DNA of 18,701 nucleotides from assembly GCA_041676645.1 (NCBI GenBank), contig JBAYRO010000057.1:1-18701 (forward strand). The letters are read 5' to 3'. The DNA is from JAMLIN01 sp041676645 (lineage in GTDB: Bacteria; Pseudomonadota; Gammaproteobacteria; Burkholderiales; Burkholderiaceae_E). The first letter of the stretch is position 1; each line of letters opens with the position of its first letter. Made by a program: the position numbers and the translations under genes. Shown one piece after another: positions 1 to 9,092 of this stretch. The notes below the pieces were generated by a model. It made no database searches. It was not told where the DNA came from and saw nothing but the letters and a program-made list of their open reading frames with translations.

Positions 1-869
1 ACGATGCGCCCGGCGAAGATCGAGGCCGGCGCCCTGCCCTCGATGACGTCGGTGGCCGATACCACCCGGAACGGCAGGCCGGGCTCGCCGTTGTCGAGCC
101 GGCCGGAGAATGGCGCCAGCGCGGTCAGGCCCTCGGAGAGCGGTATGGCCACCCGGCCGCGCTTGCCGATCACCTCGAGCTGGTCGGCGCCCACCGACAG
201 CACGCCTTCGCCGAGATATTCGCGCAGCAGGGCGAGCGACAGCGACTGGTAGAGCTGGCCGTCGAACTCGGCCAGCATCGGCATCGAGCGCACCACGCCG
301 TCGGCATCGATCACCGGGTTGAAGAAGCCGGCGTCGCGCGCCGCATGGGCGAACTGGGAAATATTGGCGCCGTAGCCGTCCCAGTGGGTGACGCTGACGC
401 CTGGCGGCAGCGATCCCGAGACGAAGACCGGCGCCGGCAGCACGCCGGAGCGCTGCCCGCCGCGGTCGCTGCTGAAGTAGTAGCCGAGCAGCACCGGCTT
501 GTCGCGCAGGGCCTGGGCGAGCTTGCCGTCGCCGGCCTCGCTGCGCTCATGCTCGGCGAAGACGATGTCGAAGCCCACCACCGCGGCGCCGGCATTGTCG
601 GTGAGCTCGCGCGAGAGCCGGGCGATGGTCTCGCGCGGCCAGGGCCAGCGGCCCTGCTCGGCCAGGCTGCGCTCGTCGATGTCGACGATCACGATGCGCT
701 CGTCCAGTGGCGCGCTGCGCCAGCGCAGCTGGGCGTCGTAGGCGAGCCGGTCGAGTGCATCGAAGACCGGCAGCCGGACCAGGCCCACGGCGGCGGCGGC
801 CGCGAACAGCACGATCGCGAGCGCCGGCAGGAGGCGGTTCAGGCTCACGCGCGAGGTGGGCGGCGGCAT
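1..869 (-). CDS. CHASE2-domain membrane sensor protein, 3' end cut by window edge
   Basis: About 289 residues are visible and the frame is open to the window edge, so the C-terminal output domain is missing. The start is the ATG at 867-869, 6 bases after the FHA gene stop. The N-terminus is short and basic, followed by one hydrophobic segment at about residues 13-31 (LLPALAIVLFAAAAAVGLVR). The rest fits an extracytoplasmic CHASE2 sensor domain: DERIVIVDIDERSL, GRWPWPRETIARL, VVGFDIVFAE, GFFNPVIDADGVVRSMPML and a late FRVVSATDVIEG segment are typical. In this family CHASE2 is usually followed by further membrane helices and then an adenylate/guanylate cyclase, a kinase or a diguanylate cyclase. 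Which one is present cannot be seen here. The adjacent FHA gene makes a cyclase or Ser/Thr kinase output plausible, by inference only. Confidence 0.85.
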   Translation of the reverse strand, partial: MPPPTSRVSLNRLLPALAIVLFAAAAAVGLVRLPVFDALDRLAYDAQLRWRSAPLDERIVIVDIDERSLAEQGRWPWPRETIARLSRELTDNAGAAVVGFDIVFAEHERSEAGDGKLAQALRDKPVLLGYYFSSDRGGQRSGVLPAPVFVSGSLPPGVSVTHWDGYGANISQFAHAARDAGFFNPVIDADGVVRSMPMLAEFDGQLYQSLSLALLREYLGEGVLSVGADQLEVIGKRGRVAIPLSEGLTALAPFSGRLDNGEPGLPFRVVSATDVIEGRAPASIFAGRI

Positions 870-875
870 GGCGGT

Positions 876-1499
876 TCAGCCCGGCAGCCGGAAGCGCACC
901 TGCGCCCCGGCCAGTTCGATCAGGTCGCCATCGGCCAGCGGGCTGGCCGCCGGACCGATCGCGACGCCGTTGACCATCGGCATCGCCATGCCCTCGAGAT
1001 GGGTCATGAACCAGCCCGAGCGACGCCGGGCGATCACCGCCACCTGCGCATCGCCATTGCCGATGCGCAGGAGGTTGCGATCGACGCGCTGGGTGATGCC
1101 GGCATAGGGCCCGCTCAGGTACTCGAGAAGCGGCGTGCTCACCACGGGCGCGGCCGACGCCGCCGCGGCTTGCGTGGCGCGGGCCAGGCGCAGGCGATAG
1201 ATGCCGATGTCGATGCAGTCGCCCTCGGCGAGCTGGCACTCGGTGATCGGACGCCCGTTGACATGGGTGCCGTTGCGGCTGTCGAGGTCGCGTATCAGGC
1301 AACCCTCCGGATGGACCTGGATCTCGGCATGCTCGCCGCTGACGGTGAGATCGTCCAGCGCGAGGTCGTTGTATGGGCGCCGCCCGATGCGCAGGCGTTC
1401 GCGGCGAAGCGAAATCTCGGCCTGGAACCGGCCGTTCTCGCTCAGGACCAGCGCCAGGCCGATCGATTCCGTGGGTCCGGGCATCGGGGCACGCGCCAC
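876..1499 (-). CDS. double FHA-domain protein
   Basis: A 207-residue protein. Residues about 35-100 form a canonical forkhead-associated domain that binds phosphothreonine peptides: RIGRRPYNDLALDD (residues 37-50), SGEHAEI (54-60) and SRNGTHVNG (74-82) contain the conserved Arg, Ser, His and Asn positions. Residues about 125-205 look like a second, degenerate FHA domain: LLRIGNGD (143-150), then a His in FMTHLEG and MVNG, with the usual Ser-x-x-His and Arg-Asn-Gly signatures altered. The start taken is GTG at 1497-1499; an in-frame ATG at 1482-1484 (residue 6) is equally possible, and both leave the domains intact. The gene lies 6 bases before the CHASE2 gene and is probably co-transcribed with it. 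The protein is a predicted cytoplasmic phosphopeptide-binding partner of that sensor; its target is unknown. Confidence 0.87.
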   Translation of the reverse strand: MARAPMPGPTESIGLALVLSENGRFQAEISLRRERLRIGRRPYNDLALDDLTVSGEHAEIQVHPEGCLIRDLDSRNGTHVNGRPITECQLAEGDCIDIGIYRLRLARATQAAAASAAPVVSTPLLEYLSGPYAGITQRVDRNLLRIGNGDAQVAVIARRRSGWFMTHLEGMAMPMVNGVAIGPAASPLADGDLIELAGAQVRFRLPG

Positions 1500-1559
1500 T
1501 CAGCCGGCCACCCGGCCGACGACCGCGAGCGCAGCAAAATCGACTATCCGGGCGTCCAT
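1500..1559 (-). other. possible 19-codon leader ORF directly upstream of and in frame with the FHA gene
   Basis: An ATG at 1557-1559 opens a 19-codon frame (MDARIVDFAALAVVGRVAG) ending with TGA at 1500-1502. That stop is immediately followed, in the same frame, by the GTG proposed as the FHA start. A -10-like TAGGCT lies 6 bases before the ATG. It may be a leader peptide, a start region lost through a nonsense mutation, or chance. No homology is recognised. Confidence 0.2.
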
Positions 1560-1714
1560 GCGACTAGCCTAGCGAGGCCCGGGCCGCAGGCCGAATCCCG
1601 GATCCCCGAACGGTGTCGGACTGCCGCCGGACGGTTCGGGACGCGGCCCAGGGGCTCATCGGCGAAGCGGTCAGGCGCCGATGGCGGGCCGCGGCGCCGG
1701 TCCGGCAAGCCGGA

Positions 1715-2479
1715 TCACGGGTTGCCGGTGCTCGAGCCCGATTCGCCGGTCGAGCCGGCATCGGTGGCGCCTCGCTGGCTGGCGACGCGGGCGCGCCGCG
1801 CCAGGAACCATTTGCCCATCGCGATCACGATCAGGGCGCCGACGGCCGAGGCGATGGTCGGTACCATGTCGTGCTGCGGCCCGATCCAGTCGTGGACGAT
1901 GCGGTCGGTGACGATCATGCCGCCGGCGATCCAGCCCAGCAGCGCGCCGCCGAACCAGATCACGATCGGATGGCGCTCGATGACGCCCAGCACGATGCGG
2001 CTGCCCCAGATGATGATGGGCACGCTGACCAGCAGGCCGAAGATCACCAGGCCCATCTGGTGGTCCGCATTGGCGGACTGGTCGGCGGCGGCGGCGATCG
2101 CGATGACGTTGTCGATGCTCATCACCAGGTCGGCGACGATGATGGTGCGGATCGCCGAGCCGAGGTTGGTGCCGCCGTCGATGTTGGCGTGATGGTCGTC
2201 GTCGGGCACCAGCAGCTTGACGCCGATCCAGAACAGCAGCAGGCCGCCGACCACCTTCAGGAAGGGCACCTGCAGCAGCGTGACCGCGAAGAAGATCAGG
2301 ATCACCCGCAGGATGATCGCGCCGGCGGTTCCCCAGAGGATGCCCTTCCACCGCAGTTCGTGCGGCAGCTTGCGGCAGGCGAGCGCGATCACGACGGCGT
2401 TGTCGCCACCGAGCAGGAGGTCGATCAGGATGATCTGGCCGACCGCGGCCCAGTCGATGCTCGTGAGGAATTCGATCAT
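1715..2479 (-). CDS. TerC/YjbE-family integral membrane protein (probable metal-ion exporter)
   Basis: A 254-residue polytopic membrane protein with about seven hydrophobic segments. Two acidic signatures of the TerC family lie inside membrane helices: LLLGGDNAVVIALA near residues 22-35 and DLVMSIDNVIAIAA about 90 residues later. A charged loop (VPDDDHHANIDGG) and a short hydrophilic tail complete the usual layout. Members of the family include Mn2+ exporters and proteins linked to tellurite resistance; manganese export during metal insertion into secreted proteins is the better supported role for this subgroup, and tellurite resistance should not be assumed. The start is the ATG at 2477-2479. 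The gene is 82 bases downstream of sucD in the same direction, an order common in Burkholderiales. No manganese riboswitch was recognised in that gap. Confidence 0.88.
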   Translation of the reverse strand: MIEFLTSIDWAAVGQIILIDLLLGGDNAVVIALACRKLPHELRWKGILWGTAGAIILRVILIFFAVTLLQVPFLKVVGGLLLFWIGVKLLVPDDDHHANIDGGTNLGSAIRTIIVADLVMSIDNVIAIAAAADQSANADHQMGLVIFGLLVSVPIIIWGSRIVLGVIERHPIVIWFGGALLGWIAGGMIVTDRIVHDWIGPQHDMVPTIASAVGALIVIAMGKWFLARRARVASQRGATDAGSTGESGSSTGNP

Positions 2480-2561
2480 GGCGCGCTGGCCTCGATGTCC
2501 GGCCGCCGCGCCGCCCGGCTGTCGAAACGCGGGCGGGGCTGCCGGGGATGCAGGTTCGACG

Positions 2562-3443
<882 letters not shown>

Positions 3444-3459
3444 TGTCGGTTCCTCGTCC

Positions 3460-4626
3460 TCACGCGCCGGCTGCCGCCGTGACCACCTTCTGTGCCGCCT
3501 CGCCCATGGTGTCGGCCGAGATGATCGGCAGGCCCGATTCGGCGAGGATCTTCTTGCCCTGGTCCTCGTTGGTGCCCTTCATGCGGACCACCAGCGGCAC
3601 CTTCAGGCCCACGGCCTTGGAGGCGGCGACCACGCCTTCGGCGATGACGTCGCAGCGCATGATGCCGCCGAAGATGTTGACGAGGATCGCCTTGAGATTG
3701 GGATTGCGCAGCATGATCTTGAAGGCCTCGGTGACCTTCTCGGTGGTGGCGCCACCGCCGACGTCCAGGAAGTTGGCCGGCTCGCCGCCGAACAGCTTGA
3801 TGGTGTCCATGGTGGCCATCGCCAGGCCCGCGCCGTTGACCAGGCAGCCGATGTCGCCGTCGAGCTGGATGTAGGCGAGATCGAACTTCGATGCCTCGAT
3901 CTCGGCGGCGTCCTCCTCGTCGACATCGCGCATCGCGACGATGTCGGGATGACGAAACAGCGCGTTGGAATCGAAGTTCAGCTTGGCATCGAGCGCCACC
4001 ACCGCGCCGTCGCCGGTGAGGATCAGCGGGTTGATCTCGGCCAGGCTCGCGTCGTTTTCCCAGAAGGCGTTGTACAGGCCCTGCAGCACCGTGCGCGCGG
4101 CGGGCACGGAAGCCTGCGGGATGCCGATCTTGCCGGCAAGCTCGTCGGCCTGGGAGTCGGTCAGGCCGGCCTGCGGATCGACGCTGACCTTGTGGATGAG
4201 CTCGGGGGTCTTCTCGGCGACCTCCTCGATGTCCATCCCACCTTCGCTCGAAGCCATCAGGGTGACCTTCTGGCTGCCCCGGTCCACCACGATGCCGACG
4301 TAGAGCTCGGTGGCGATGTCGGCGCCCTCCTCGACCAGCAGGCGACGTACCTTCTGGCCCTCGGGCCCGGTCTGGTGGGTGACCAGCTGCATGCCGAGGA
4401 TCTCGCCCGCGAACTGGCGCACCTCGTCGATCGAGCGGGCCAGCTTGACGCCGCCGCCCTTGCCCCGGCCGCCGGCATGGATCTGGGCCTTGACCACCCA
4501 GACCTTGCCGCCCAGGGATTCGGCGGCCTTGACCGCATCATCGACCGAGAAACAGGGGATCCCCCTGGGCACCGGAACCCCGTACTTGCGCAGGATTTCC
4601 TTGCCCTGGTACTCGTGGATATTCAT
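3460..4626 (-). CDS. sucC: succinyl-CoA synthetase (ADP-forming), beta subunit
   Basis: A 388-residue nucleotide-binding subunit, the usual length for SucC. It begins MNIHEYQGKEILRKYGVPVP, followed by an ATP-grasp fold with VVKAQIHAGGRGKGGGVKLA, EINPLILTGDG (metal and nucleotide site) and a C-terminal CoA-ligase domain with FLDVGGGATTEKV and VNIFGGIMRCDVIAEGVV. It acts in the cytoplasm in the TCA cycle with SucD. The start ATG at 4624-4626 has a GAGGAA ribosome binding site 8 bases upstream. The 303 bases upstream hold no convincing gene, so the promoter of sucCD and perhaps terC should lie there. Confidence 0.98.
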   Translation of the reverse strand: MNIHEYQGKEILRKYGVPVPRGIPCFSVDDAVKAAESLGGKVWVVKAQIHAGGRGKGGGVKLARSIDEVRQFAGEILGMQLVTHQTGPEGQKVRRLLVEEGADIATELYVGIVVDRGSQKVTLMASSEGGMDIEEVAEKTPELIHKVSVDPQAGLTDSQADELAGKIGIPQASVPAARTVLQGLYNAFWENDASLAEINPLILTGDGAVVALDAKLNFDSNALFRHPDIVAMRDVDEEDAAEIEASKFDLAYIQLDGDIGCLVNGAGLAMATMDTIKLFGGEPANFLDVGGGATTEKVTEAFKIMLRNPNLKAILVNIFGGIMRCDVIAEGVVAASKAVGLKVPLVVRMKGTNEDQGKKILAESGLPIISADTMGEAAQKVVTAAAGA

Positions 4627-4929
4627 CGGCGGTATTCCTCGCTCGGAAGGACGACAGCGGGTCGCAAAAGAGACAGCAGCGGTTCGCGGAATGGCAGAAT
4701 GCCGCGCAATCCGGCGGCCGCCGCCCCGACGAAGACGTCGTTCGGGGGCGTGCGCGTCGAAGGGGTACGCGGCATCTGTGGTGTGCGGGACATTGTTCGA
4801 AGCTCGCCCGCGCCCTGCGTCTGGCCGGGCCCGGCGGCAAGCTGGAAGTCTAGCACGCTGGTGCGGCTTCGCCCGTGGGCGCGGAGCCGCGGCGGTGGGC
4901 CTTATCGCGTCTTCCCGGATCCGACACGT
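4627..4929. other. gene-free gap between recX and sucC, with putative sucCD promoter and a hairpin
   Basis: No convincing gene is seen in these 303 bases. Just after the recX stop is a hairpin at 4863-4890: outer arms GCGGCT/AGCCGC around a CGCC/GGCG inner stem. It lacks a U-tract, so it is at best a weak or Rho-assisted terminator. On the minus strand an extended -10-like TGCTAGACT lies at 4847-4855, but no matching -35 is present; if it is used, sucC would have a leader of roughly 215 nt. A 77-codon minus-strand frame with a GTG start (4623-4856) overlaps the sucC ATG by 4 bases but shows no recognisable protein features. Confidence 0.4.
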
Positions 4930-5463
4930 TCAGGAATCAATATCGATATCGATATCCGGCTCAGGGGACCCCGGGTCATCGTCACGCCGGCCCAGCACAC
5001 GGCGCACGACATCGGCCCGGAATCCGCGGGCGGCAAGAAAGCGGGCCTGGCGCAAGCGCTCGGCGATGTCAGCCGGGGACTTGCCGAAGCGGCGCGCCCA
5101 GACCTCGCGAGCCCTGGCGTATTCGGTGCGCTCGAGCTCGGCGAGATGTTCGCCGACGAGTTCGGCAGGCAGGTCGTGCTCGCGCATTTCCCGGCGGATG
5201 CGGGCAGCGCCGAAACGCGCGGCGCGCCGGTTGACCACCGATTCGGCGAAGCGTTCGTTGCTCAGCAGGCCCTGGGATTCGAGGGTGTCGAGCAGGGCCT
5301 GGAGCTGCTCGGGGGATTCGGCGTGGGGCGCCAGCTTGCGCTGCAGTTCGAGGCGGCTGTGTTCGCGCCGGGCAAGAAATGAAAGCGCCCGCGCGCGCAG
5401 GCTGCGGGGCCTGCGCGCGCGGGCGGGGGTTTCTTCGGGACCGTTGCTGGTGTTGTCGTCCAC
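4930..5463 (-). CDS. recX: RecX family regulator of RecA
   Basis: A 177-residue cytoplasmic protein (E. coli RecX has 166) that binds RecA filaments and RecA and modulates their activity. Three-helix RecX repeats are recognisable: SFLARREHSRLELQRKL, LESQGLLSNERFAESVVNRRAARFGAARIRREM, and a C-terminal ARRFGKSPADIAERLRQARFLAARGF. The start is GTG at 5461-5463, 9 bases after the recA stop, so it is in the recA operon and probably SOS-responsive through read-through. The first 26 codons are Arg/Ala-rich and encode a strong hairpin, described separately. The C-terminus ends in an acidic DIDIDIDS tail encoded by a short ATATCG repeat, which is not part of the normal fold. Confidence 0.95.
   Translation of the reverse strand: MDDNTSNGPEETPARARRPRSLRARALSFLARREHSRLELQRKLAPHAESPEQLQALLDTLESQGLLSNERFAESVVNRRAARFGAARIRREMREHDLPAELVGEHLAELERTEYARAREVWARRFGKSPADIAERLRQARFLAARGFRADVVRRVLGRRDDDPGSPEPDIDIDIDS
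5374..5425 (-). terminator. terminator-like hairpin inside the 5' coding region of recX
   Basis: Two perfect 17-base arms at 5386-5402 and 5409-5425 are separated by a 6-base loop. On the recA-recX transcript strand the stem is followed at once by CTTTCATTTCTT (5374-5385), so hairpin plus U-rich tract has the layout of an intrinsic terminator. It sits over RecX codons 13-26, downstream of recA. The stem is alternating GCGCGC and could arise partly from Arg/Ala coding. In E. coli a terminator between recA and recX with partial read-through keeps RecX low; a comparable attenuating role here is inferred. Confidence 0.55.
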
Positions 5464-5472
5464 AGCCCCGTA

Positions 5473-6528
<1,056 letters not shown>

Positions 6529-6562
6529 TGGGTCGTGCCCCGTCCGCGATGACTATGGACGG

Positions 6563-6591
6563 ATTATTGCACGGGAACACTGTATATACAA
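6563..6591 (-). promoter_or_regulatory. recA promoter (-35 TTGTAT, 17-bp spacer, -10 AATAAT)
   Basis: On the minus strand TTGTAT (6586-6591) and AATAAT (6563-6568) are separated by exactly 17 bases. Transcription should start near 6556, giving a leader of about 28 nt before the recA ATG. The -35 hexamer lies inside the LexA box, the arrangement expected for repression by LexA. Confidence 0.75.
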
Positions 6592-6596
6592 TCAGT
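6579..6596 (-). promoter_or_regulatory. LexA (SOS) box upstream of recA
   Basis: The minus-strand sequence ACTGATTGTATATACAGT fits the proteobacterial LexA consensus CTG-N10-CAG with an AT-rich centre, and the outer bases also pair (ACTG/CAGT). It overlaps the recA -35 element and the TGA stop codon of pncC (6592-6594). LexA binding should block recA initiation until SOS induction. Confidence 0.88.
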
Positions 6597-7155
6597 CTTT
6601 CGGGTCGACCGATCGGCCTGGCCAGCCGGGCCAGTGGGCCAGCGCATCGAGGTATTCGATCGCCTGCGAAATCGCATGCAGGGCCGTGCCCAATCGTACC
6701 GCAGCCCGGTCGCCGGCGAACCAGCGGGTCTCGGTGGCGAAGCCGACGCCGTCGATCGCCCAGCCGAAGCAGACCGTGCCGACCGGCTTTTCGGGCGAGC
6801 CGCCGCCGGGCCCGGCCACGCCGGTGACCGCGATCGCGAAACCGGCATGCGAATGGCCGAGCGCTCCGCAGGCCATCTCGGCGGCGGCCTGCTCGCTGAC
6901 CGCCCCATGCAGGCGCAGGGTGCCGGGGCGCACCCGCAGGAGATCCTGCTTGGATTCATTGCTGTAGGACACGAAGCCGCGCTCGAACCAGGCGCTGGAG
7001 CCGGCGATCTCGGTGATCGCCGCGGCGATCATGCCGCCGGTGCAGGATTCGGCGGTGACCGCCATCAGGCCGGCATCGCGCAGCCGCCCGCCCAGGGTTC
7101 GGGCCAGCGCGACCAGTTCCGGCTCCTGCCCGGGGACGGGCTTCGCCTCGCTCAT
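6592..7155 (-). CDS. pncC: nicotinamide-nucleotide amidohydrolase, CinA C-terminal type
   Basis: A 187-residue stand-alone CinA C-terminal domain protein, the family that deamidates NMN to nicotinate mononucleotide in the pyridine nucleotide salvage cycle. Signatures: TAESCTGGMIA (residues about 34-44) with the catalytic Ser region, GFVSYSNESKQDLL, GAVSEQAAAEMA, and AVTGVAGPGGGSPEKPVGTV. The N-terminal molybdopterin-binding-like domain of full CinA is absent, as in E. coli PncC. The start ATG at 7153-7155 overlaps the pgpA stop (ATGA), which supports it over longer frames. Its stop codon lies within the recA LexA box. A cinA-recA neighbourhood is known in other bacteria, and read-through may give constitutive recA transcription. 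Confidence 0.93.
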   Translation of the reverse strand: MSEAKPVPGQEPELVALARTLGGRLRDAGLMAVTAESCTGGMIAAAITEIAGSSAWFERGFVSYSNESKQDLLRVRPGTLRLHGAVSEQAAAEMACGALGHSHAGFAIAVTGVAGPGGGSPEKPVGTVCFGWAIDGVGFATETRWFAGDRAAVRLGTALHAISQAIEYLDALAHWPGWPGRSVDPKD

Positions 7156-7664
7156 GTCCACGACCGCCACAGGGCGATGACGAAGAGGGCGAGCCCGGCC
7201 GCCACGATATCGTCGGCGAGGATGCCGGTGCCGCCCGACAGCCGCCGGTCGATGTAGCCCACCGGCGGCGGCTTGGCGATGTCGAAGAAGCGGAACAGCA
7301 CGAAGGCGGCGAACTGTCCGGCCAGGCTGGCGGGCTGGGCGATCCACAGCACCAGCCAGAAGGCGATGATCTCGTCCCAGACGATGGCGCGCGGATCGTC
7401 GGTGCCGAGTTCGGCGGCGACCTTGCCGCAGGCGTGGATGCCGTAGGCGATGCCGATGCCGATCAGCAGCGCCCACTGGGCGTCGCCCAGCCAGCGATCG
7501 AGGACGAGGAAGCTCACCCAGGCCCAGAGGGTGCCGACGGTGCCCGCCCCGAAGGGCGCCAGCCCGCAGCCGAAACCCAGGGCGACCAGCCGCGAGACCC
7601 GGCGCCGCATGAAGGCGGCGGTGGGGCGACCCGGGCGAACGATGGACTCAGCCGAAGTGTTCAT
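7152..7664 (-). CDS. pgpA: phosphatidylglycerophosphatase A
   Basis: A 170-residue inner-membrane lipid phosphatase that removes phosphate from phosphatidylglycerophosphate to give phosphatidylglycerol. Family motifs are present in order: FGAGTVGTLWAW, TDDPRAIVWDEIIAFW, FRFFDIAKPPPVGYIDRRLSGGTGILADDIVAA, with hydrophobic helices between them. The acidic residues of DPRAIVWDE and ILADD are the likely metal-binding catalytic residues. The start ATG at 7662-7664 (MNTSAESIV) was chosen because the longer frame has no PgpA similarity and would overlap thiL deeply. With this start the overlap with thiL is 17 bases. The gene is coupled to pncC by an ATGA overlap. Confidence 0.93.
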   Translation of the reverse strand: MNTSAESIVRPGRPTAAFMRRRVSRLVALGFGCGLAPFGAGTVGTLWAWVSFLVLDRWLGDAQWALLIGIGIAYGIHACGKVAAELGTDDPRAIVWDEIIAFWLVLWIAQPASLAGQFAAFVLFRFFDIAKPPPVGYIDRRLSGGTGILADDIVAAGLALFVIALWRSWT

Positions 7665-8595
7665 GGCTGCGCGGCAGGCTCGCGCGGGGGCGGCCGCGGG
7701 CATCCTGGACCACGATGCTGGCGCCGTCGCGGATGCGGCCGATGCGCGCAAGCGGCAGTTCCAGGCGCTGCCCGAGCGCGGCGATGGCGGAGCGGTTCTC
7801 GGGCGGGGCGGTGAACAGCAGTTCGTACTCGTCGCCACCCGACAGCGCCTGTTCGATCGCCCGCTGCGGCGCCGCCGCCACCAGCTCGGCCGCTATCGGC
7901 AGGGCCGCTTCGTCGACTTCCGCCCCCACCCGGGAGCGATCGACGATGTGGCCGAGGTCGCCGAGCAGGCCGTCGGAAAGATCGATCGCGGCGCTGGCGA
8001 GGTGGCGCAGTTCGATGCCGAGCGCGACGCGCGGCTCGGGCCGGTCGAGCCGCGCGGCCAGCGTCGCGGAGATGGCGCCGCCGCGACCCGCATAGCGCTC
8101 GCCGACCGCCCAGGACGGACCGCCGATCTCGCCCGAGACCCAGAGGTCATCGCCGGGCTGGGCGCCGTCGCGGCGCAGGGCGGCGCCGGCCGGCACATGA
8201 CCGAAGGCGGTGATGTTGATCGACAGCGGCCCGGCGGTGGTGTCGCCGCCGAGCAGTTCGCAGCGATGGCGATCGGCGATCGCGAAGAGGCCTGCGGTGA
8301 AGCCCTCGAGCCAGGCCTCGTCGATGCCGGGCAGCGAAACCGAGAGCAGGAAGCCGAAGGGCTCGGCGCCCATGGCGGCGAGATCCGACAGGTTGACCGC
8401 GAGCGCCTTGTGGCCGAGATCGGCCGGCAAGACATCGGCGAAGAAATGCCGGCCCTCGATCAGCAGGTCGCTGGTGACGGCGATCTGGCCATGTTCGCGC
8501 GGCGCGATCAGGGCGCAGTCGTCGCCGATGCCCAGCGGCGAGCGGCGCGCCGGACCGCGATCGAAGAAGCGCCGGATCAGCTCGAACTCGCCCAT
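7648..8595 (-). CDS. thiL: thiamine-monophosphate kinase
   Basis: A 315-residue enzyme that phosphorylates thiamine monophosphate to the active cofactor thiamine diphosphate with ATP. The N-terminus MGEFELIRRFF and GIGDDCALI match the family, followed by TSDLLIEGRHFF, HKALAVNLSDLAAMGAEP, GGDTTAGPLSINITAFG and SGGDEYELLFTAP, the metal- and nucleotide-binding segments of this AIR-synthase-like fold. The start ATG at 8593-8595 matches the usual N-terminus; an in-frame ATG at 8611-8613 would add six residues. It follows nusB by 26 bases. A thiamine-diphosphate enzyme at 18337 is a potential consumer of the product, but the two loci are far apart. Confidence 0.96.
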   Translation of the reverse strand: MGEFELIRRFFDRGPARRSPLGIGDDCALIAPREHGQIAVTSDLLIEGRHFFADVLPADLGHKALAVNLSDLAAMGAEPFGFLLSVSLPGIDEAWLEGFTAGLFAIADRHRCELLGGDTTAGPLSINITAFGHVPAGAALRRDGAQPGDDLWVSGEIGGPSWAVGERYAGRGGAISATLAARLDRPEPRVALGIELRHLASAAIDLSDGLLGDLGHIVDRSRVGAEVDEAALPIAAELVAAAPQRAIEQALSGGDEYELLFTAPPENRSAIAALGQRLELPLARIGRIRDGASIVVQDARGRPRASLPRSHEHFG

Positions 8596-8621
8596 GGCAG
8601 GCCGCCGATCCATGCGCGGAC

Positions 8622-9092
8622 TCAGCGCCGCCCGGCTTCGAGCGGGCGCAGGCGCAGCGCGACCCGGTCGAGCACGCCGTTGACGTACTTGTAGCCGTCG
8701 GTGCCGCCGAAGGTCTTGGTGAGCTCGACCGCCTCGTTGATCACCACCCGGTAGGGAATCTCGGGATGGTGGCGGAACTCGTAGGCGCCCAGCAGCAGCA
8801 CCGCATGCTCGACCGGGCTGAGCGTGGCGATGCCGCGGTCGATGTAGGGCGTGAAATCCTCGCGCAGGGCCTCGGCCTCGTCGATCGCGCCGTGCAGCAT
8901 GCCGCGGAAGTGCTCGCGATCGGCGTGGCCGAAACCGGGCGACTCGGCGATGTGGGCCTCGATGACGCCGGCGTTCTCGGCCGAAAGCAGCCATTCGTAC
9001 AGGCCCTGGAGCGCGAACTCGCGGGCCCGGCGCCGGGCGTTGCGCGAGCCGCCTGCCCGCGCCGGCCCCGCGCCGCGCGGGTCGACGTTCAC
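8622..9092 (-). CDS. nusB: transcription antitermination factor NusB
   Basis: A 156-residue all-alpha protein that with NusE (S10) binds boxA RNA and supports rRNA antitermination. Signatures: the Arg-rich N-terminus RNARRRAREFALQGLYEW, FTPYIDRGIATLSPVEHAVLLLGAYEF, IPYRVVINEAVELTKTFGGTDGYKYVNGVLDRVA. The start is GTG at 9090-9092, which overlaps the ribH stop as GTGA; no suitable ATG lies nearby and longer in-frame starts fall far inside ribH. The N-terminal extension before the Arg-rich segment is a little longer than in E. coli (139 residues in total). ribH-nusB linkage is classical in proteobacteria. Confidence 0.96.
   Translation of the reverse strand: MNVDPRGAGPARAGGSRNARRRAREFALQGLYEWLLSAENAGVIEAHIAESPGFGHADREHFRGMLHGAIDEAEALREDFTPYIDRGIATLSPVEHAVLLLGAYEFRHHPEIPYRVVINEAVELTKTFGGTDGYKYVNGVLDRVALRLRPLEAGRR

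Noticed and set aside
345..2192. Plus-strand 615-codon open frame
   Set aside because: It lies antisense to the CHASE2, FHA and TerC genes, is His/Ala/Arg/Gly-rich and shows no domain motif. Long antisense frames are expected in GC-rich DNA.
2480..2561. Possible yybP-ykoY manganese riboswitch before terC
   Set aside because: The 82-base gap shows no recognisable conserved core of that riboswitch.
4623..4856. 77-codon minus-strand frame with ATGA overlap to sucC
   Set aside because: It has a GTG start on a -10-like sequence, no ribosome binding site or recognisable motif, and Pro/Arg-rich composition. It is kept only as part of the described gap.
7665..7838. Upstream extension of pgpA to give a 228-residue protein
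   Set aside because: The extra residues are Ser/Pro/Arg-rich shadow of thiL with no PgpA similarity. The ATG at 7664 fits the family length.
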